64,000 nt of DNA from Diplosphaera chodatii (Eukaryota > Chlorophyta > Trebouxiophyceae > Prasiolales > Stichococcaceae). The notes beneath the pieces were generated by a model. That model saw nothing but the letters and a program-made list of their open reading frames with translations. It had not been told where the DNA came from and ran no database searches. The position numbers and the translations under genes are program-made. Location of the stretch: positions 868,001 to 932,000 of the forward strand of contig JAALGY010000020.1 of the NCBI GenBank assembly GCA_032358165.1, read 5' to 3'. Below are positions 59,232 through 64,000 of this stretch, one piece after another (within the stretch, counting starts at the first letter, position 1; each line of letters begins with the position of its first letter).

Positions 59232-61287
59232 GCGAGATATGAGCCTGAGTCTTCGAGGGGGGTTTCTGTCTTGCAGCAAATCGCAGCTAGTGGTTTCAGT
59301 GCAACAAAGTGTTCACACAGCACCCGGGCTCGGCAGGCTGCAACAGAGCAGCGTCGAAATGATGTACAGAACGGAGACACACCGCCGGTCGGCATGTTGG
59401 ATGATGAGTTGAGAGGTCAAGCGGCGCGAAACCCCTGCATCATGCACCGACCAGAGGTTACCCAGTTGCACTCGCAGTGGAGCACGTGTGCTTTGACCAG
59501 GCGGAGCGCAACAACCACTGTCTCAGATGCAATGTGCGTGCTGTGCAGCGGCATCGCTATCGATTAAAGGACCGTGTACAATTGGTTCAGGGTTGTGACG
59601 CGTCGTGCCAGCTGGTCCAGTCCAACGACCAAGCCCCGGCACAGCACGGTGGGTTGGAGAGGAGGTGATCAACAAAACAGCAGGAAGAAAGAGTGCTGGC
59701 CCCGTGCCAGCGGATCGCGCGGACCGAGCCGACCTCAAATGCGACCTGACGGTCACCCACGAAAGAGGCAAATCTAAGACCGTGGAGTCGCAACCCCCTC
59801 AAGGGGCCACGGCAACGCAAACACGCAGCTTGCACAAAGTCATCGTGCCGGCTGTGGCATGAAGCACGCTGCTAGACCCGAAGAGCAAGTTGATGTGAGC
59901 AGTTGTGGTGTTTGCATCCAACGCGTCTGGACCGCTGTATCGGGCATGCTAGCGCGATCGGACGGCATCACAGCACTGTTTGTGCTACTGATGATACTTG
60001 TGGCACGTTTACGCAGCACAGAACAGGCTTTTGATGCAGTTACTCGTCAAACGCATTTTGGGCTGCATCAGGACTGATTAACCAGCATACCTTCAGCAGG
60101 GCGTTGCGGCGGCAACTGCGATGTGCGCAGTCTCGCAGCTCGCCGGATGGCTCCTCGATGATGTGGTGGGCCGAGGAGCGTGTGCAGCGAAGAGAGTTGT
60201 GGAGCTGAAAGTCACGAGCCACGTGCTTGTCAGAAATCAACGAGGGACATGCATCGCTCCCTGGAGAGAGATCCCTTTGTACTTCAGAGCTGTGCTCATC
60301 ATGCGCGGACCCCTGCAGGGTTGTTGGACTTCCGCTGATCTTTCTGTCAGATCCTGAGCTCACCGCGCCGTGACAGTAACGTTTCGCCCCGCCGCGCTAC
60401 CAGATGGATGCTCTACACCTTTGGTAGATTTAGTATCCTCTGGGTTGAAGATGGCAATCAAAGCCTTCCGCAGAACAGTCTGTTGCATCGCCGGCTTGCA
60501 ACAACGACTGAGGGCACCTTGCTGAGGGGTCTACCCGCCCAAATACTGCCTTAGCAGGGCCTTGAAAGTGTTTGGCATGCGATCTTGCTGAGGTGGCGGA
60601 CTGGACCGGAGCACCAAAGTACGTGGTTCTCTGCGCGGCAATCTGCTGCGGCCCTGCCCCGGTGCGTATGCCTTGTATAATTTACAAACCGTTCAGGTGG
60701 GTTAGCGGATCGCCAAGGGCTGCAAGCACCTGCCAGAAATGCTGAACTCTCTGCAACCTCCTACACGGCGACCCACATGCTGATCACATGCGTGAGCATG
60801 CGTCTCCCGTGCGAAGCTGGATGCTTGATGCCATCACACGCTTGTGGTCGTTGAGGTGATCCGATGCATGCGGCCGCGAGGACGCAGTGTTTGGAGGCCT
60901 CAGCTTAGGTCTGAGGCATTTTGGCTCCATGCAGGTTGGCACCGGGTGCAGCTGGTCAGGCAGTCATGACCACAGGTGATCGTGCATGTTGAGCAATGTA
61001 CCTTTGATGCGCAGGGTATGACACCCTGCATCACGATTTCACATGCATGGGCTTGCACCTGCTGCCTCTATAGTAAATTACGTGCATGGTGTGTATCACG
61101 ATGCCATCGTGCACGTCTGGGAGGTGCGTTCAACGGACTGCTTTGTCTGCGTACTGTAAGGAGCGCTGGGCTCGCGGGGATGTGTGACGTCTCCCATGAG
61201 GAGCGACGACACCACTGCATGCGGCGCGCCGCTGTCCAATCCATATGGCCCTACCTTGATTCCTCAGCTGGGGTGGCAGTGGATGTG
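59232..61287. promoter_or_regulatory. Divergent spacer between DUR3 and DUR1
   Basis: This 2 kb stretch separates the divergent urea transporter and urea carboxylase genes. It must hold both promoters, the short first exon of DUR3 and possibly a first exon of DUR1. I see no other gene or repeat. A shared nitrogen-responsive promoter is plausible but I recognise no specific site. Confidence 0.5.
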
Positions 61288-64000
61288 CAGGCACCAAGGT
61301 GCTCATCGCCAACCGCGGCGAGATCGCGTGTCGGGTGGCACGGGCTGTGCGGGCGCTCAACCACACGCCTGTGGTGGTGTACACGGAGGCCGATGCCCTG
61401 TCTCTACATGTGCTGACAGCGGAGGAAAAGGTGTGTGGAAGCTGGAGGGTTTTGAGGTCGGCAAGCAGGCATGTGCAGTCCGCCTGCAAAACATGTGGGC
61501 AGTAGGCGCTTCCCTGGGCCATGCTGCCAGTGCGACAGCTAAATCTGGGGCAGATCATGCCATCCTGACTCATCAGGCTTCTATCGAGGTCTTACAGCTC
61601 ATCGCCGATCGCAAGGCCTTTGCAATGACGTGCAGGTGTGCCTCGGTCCAGACAAGCGGGCATACACCAGCGTGGAGAAGCTGGTGGCGGTTGCCAAGGA
61701 GCAGGGCGTTGTTGCTGTGCACCCCGGGTCAGCCATCCAACCGCGCCTGCATGCATGCTGTGGAAGGCATGCTCTGCACGGAGTTGTGCTCCAACCCTCC
61801 AAGGGATGCTGCCTATGATGCCAGGTCATGCAGCAGAACTACAGGCATGTCCCACCCTGAACCCTGTGATCGTTCTATGTGCACAGCTATGGCTTCCTAT
61901 CAGAAAACGTGGAGTTCGCATCGGCCATCGAGGGCGCAGGCATCGCTTTCCTCGGGCCGACCACTGCTACCATGGAGCAGTTCAGCCTCAAGCACACCGC
62001 GCGTGCCATTGCTCAGAACGCCAAGGTGACCATGGGTTCCATGCTGTGTGCAGTCTTCTGCCCGGCTTCACCAGAATAGGTTGATGGCTGCCTGCATCCC
62101 ACCCTGATAAATGAAGTTCAGACATTTGCTCCCAATCGGCAGGTGCCAGTGTTGCCAGGATCTGGGCTGCTGAAGTCGGCGGAGGAAGCTGGGGAGCTCG
62201 CGGACGGCATCGGGTACCCAGTGTTGCTCAAGGTGATGCTGGATGCCGCATCGCATGGAATCATATCTGACCAGCACTGCCGTTGCAACGGGGGCAATGC
62301 ATCTGAGAGTAACGGCAGAGAGCAGGACCGCAAATGCTGTGTATGCTGCAAAGGCCACTGGCGGCGGCGGCGGCATCGGCATCTACATCTGTGAATCCCA
62401 CGACGAGGTCGTCAGCCAGTTTGCGGTCGCCGCGCGCCAGGGCCAGGCCAGCTTCGGAGACTCAGGTGGGCAGTAACCCGCAGTGCTGTGGCCACGCAGG
62501 CCCAGCACATCATTGCTGTTACTTGGGCTGCCGTCATGGTCAGGCAAAGACCGCCCGTAGGTGCCTCAGACCGGCCACAATGGCAGTAGAAGGAAGCCGC
62601 CACGGGGACATCTGCTGCTGGCATTCCACATGCAGGCGTGTTCCTGGAGAAGTACGTGCTGCACGCGCGCCATATCGAGGTGCAGATCTTTGGCGACGGC
62701 AAGGGCACAGTGGTGCACCTGGGCGAACGCGAGTGCTCCATCCAGCGCCGCCACCAGAAAATCGTGGAGGAGACGCCCTCGCCCTATGCGACGCCAGACT
62801 TCCGGGAGGCCATCACCAGCGCTGCGGTGAGCACGCATGACTGCAACATTTAGGCAGCACGAAGCAATGCCGCTGTGCGTGTAACATAATCAGTTCCTGT
62901 GGTCGGGTGCCAGGTCCGGCTGGGGGAACATGCCAACTACCGTTCCGCTGGCACTGTGGAGTTTCTGGTGGACGACGACACCGGCAAGTTCTACTTCCTG
63001 GAGGTAAACCAGCAACCAGCTTTCTGTGCGTGGGCCAAGCTGTGCGACCGTCTACATGTGACTCGCTGATGTCAAGCCACACAGGTCATTCACGCCAGCA
63101 GCTGTCATGCAAATGCTCGTGTCTGACCTGCCATTGCTGCTCAGGTCAACACACGGCTGCAGGTGGAGCATGGCATCACTGAGTATGTATCACGGCAGGA
63201 CCTGGTGCAATGGATGCTGCAGCTGCAGGTGAGGTTCCTCAGCCATGTTCTGGACCCATGATCATCGTGCCAAACTCATGGGTCAGCCCTATGGAGCCCT
63301 GTGGCAGACCCACACTGGCACTGTAGAGTCATGCTTGTCAACAGAGATTGTGGCGCTGGCACAGGTGCCTGGCCTGACTCCACCAGACCTCAGTACGTAC
63401 ACCTTTGACAACCGTGGTGCCGCCATCGAGGTCCGGCTGAACGCTGAGAACCCCGCCGCCGGCTTCACGCCCTCCTCAGGTGTTGAAAGCGGTGACAGTC
63501 CGTCAGTCAATACAGTGATGTGCACTCTGACCACGCACCACTGGGCTGCCCTGAAGCTGTGTGTTTGCAAGGACGGCTGCTGTATCATCCGACATATTTG
63601 CAAACGATGTGCGCACCCAAGTGAGTATGACATGGGCAGACAGCGGCCACTCCCTGGAGTGTGGGACCTGACCAAGGATCACAACGAGCGCCAGTGCAGC
63701 GCACTGCTGTATGCAACTTTCCTCTCATTGGCGGTGCAGGGGTGCTGGGCGAGGTGGCCTGGCCAGACATGGAGGGCGTGCGTGTGGACACATGGGTCGA
63801 GACGGGTGCGGAGGTCACGCCATACTACGACAGCCTGCTGGCCAAGCTCATGGTGTTTGCGCCGGACCGCCCCGCGGCCATTGCCAAGCTGCAGGCCGCC
63901 CTTGCAGCCACCAAGGTGCTGCCGCTCTACTGCCAGATGCAAATGTGCCCATCAGCGTGCCTACATAGGGCTGAATAGTTCAGATCAGATGATTGGATCT
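61288..64000 (+). CDS. DUR1: Urea carboxylase, biotin-carboxylase part (3' end outside window)
   Basis: Urea carboxylase uses ATP, bicarbonate and biotin to turn urea into allophanate, which allophanate hydrolase then splits to ammonia and CO2. Ten or more exons encode the biotin-carboxylase domain: [80 protein letters not shown], the ATP-grasp glycine loop [87 protein letters not shown] and [17 protein letters not shown]. It ends in the window with [20 protein letters not shown]. The 'SLKHTAR' and 'VDTWVxxGxxxxPYYD' blocks point to urea carboxylase rather than acetyl-, propionyl- or methylcrotonyl-CoA carboxylase. The carboxyltransferase and biotinyl parts should lie beyond 64000. The first exon is not resolved. 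Confidence 0.88.

Noticed and set aside
61288..64000. Acetyl-CoA, propionyl-CoA or methylcrotonyl-CoA carboxylase
   Set aside because: The SLKHTAR segment, the VDTWVxxG...YYD segment and the neighbouring DUR3 fit urea carboxylase better.

Overview
The window is nuclear DNA from a green alga, most likely a Chlorella-like trebouxiophyte. It is GC-rich. Its genes are cut into many short exons, with GT donors and acceptors that usually read (C)TGCAG. The proteins are plant-like: a plastid-type SAICAR synthase, a thylakoid-lumen precursor, a PDE318/NOG1-like GTPase and DUR3. There is one plant-type tRNA-Gly(GCC) gene. Gene models were spliced by eye from reading frame, splice signals and family conservation. 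For SAICAR synthase, the complex I 75 kDa subunit and the lumen protein every exon joins in phase, so those models are strong. The other models give the right gene and approximate edges.

Layout, left to right. 1-3289 (+): 3' part of a putative DDT/WHIM-type chromatin protein. 4221-6227 (+): SAICAR synthase with a transit peptide. 6457-10861 (+): 75 kDa Fe-S subunit of mitochondrial complex I, 15 exons. 11577-12792 (-): a small thylakoid-lumen protein I do not recognise. 13205-17032 (+): F-box protein. About 17478-20561 (-): MscS-like channel. 21891-21961 (+): tRNA-Gly(GCC). 21962-28715: a tandem array of about 53 units of 128-131 bp, each ending in a copy of the last 22-24 nt of that tRNA gene. 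28716-34429: gene-poor DNA rich in repeats and transposon remnants. 34430-36582 (+): membrane U-box protein. 36979-39801 and 40416-42560 (both -): tandemly duplicated membrane RING proteins. 43051 to about 45692 (-): plastid NOG1-like GTPase. 46808-50969 (+): ankyrin/Raf-like kinase. About 52195-53430 (-): polyglutamine protein. 54337 to about 59231 (-): urea transporter DUR3. About 61288 to beyond 64000 (+): urea carboxylase DUR1.

Two themes stand out. First, DUR3 and DUR1 are divergently arranged around a roughly 2 kb spacer, which makes a urea uptake and breakdown pair that could be co-regulated. Second, the tRNA-Gly satellite carries a Pol III B box and a T-run in nearly every unit but no A box. 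It is a candidate TFIIIC-binding or boundary array, and it is the most unusual feature here. Four ubiquitin-ligase-type genes (F-box, U-box, two RING) also lie within about 30 kb on either side of the array.
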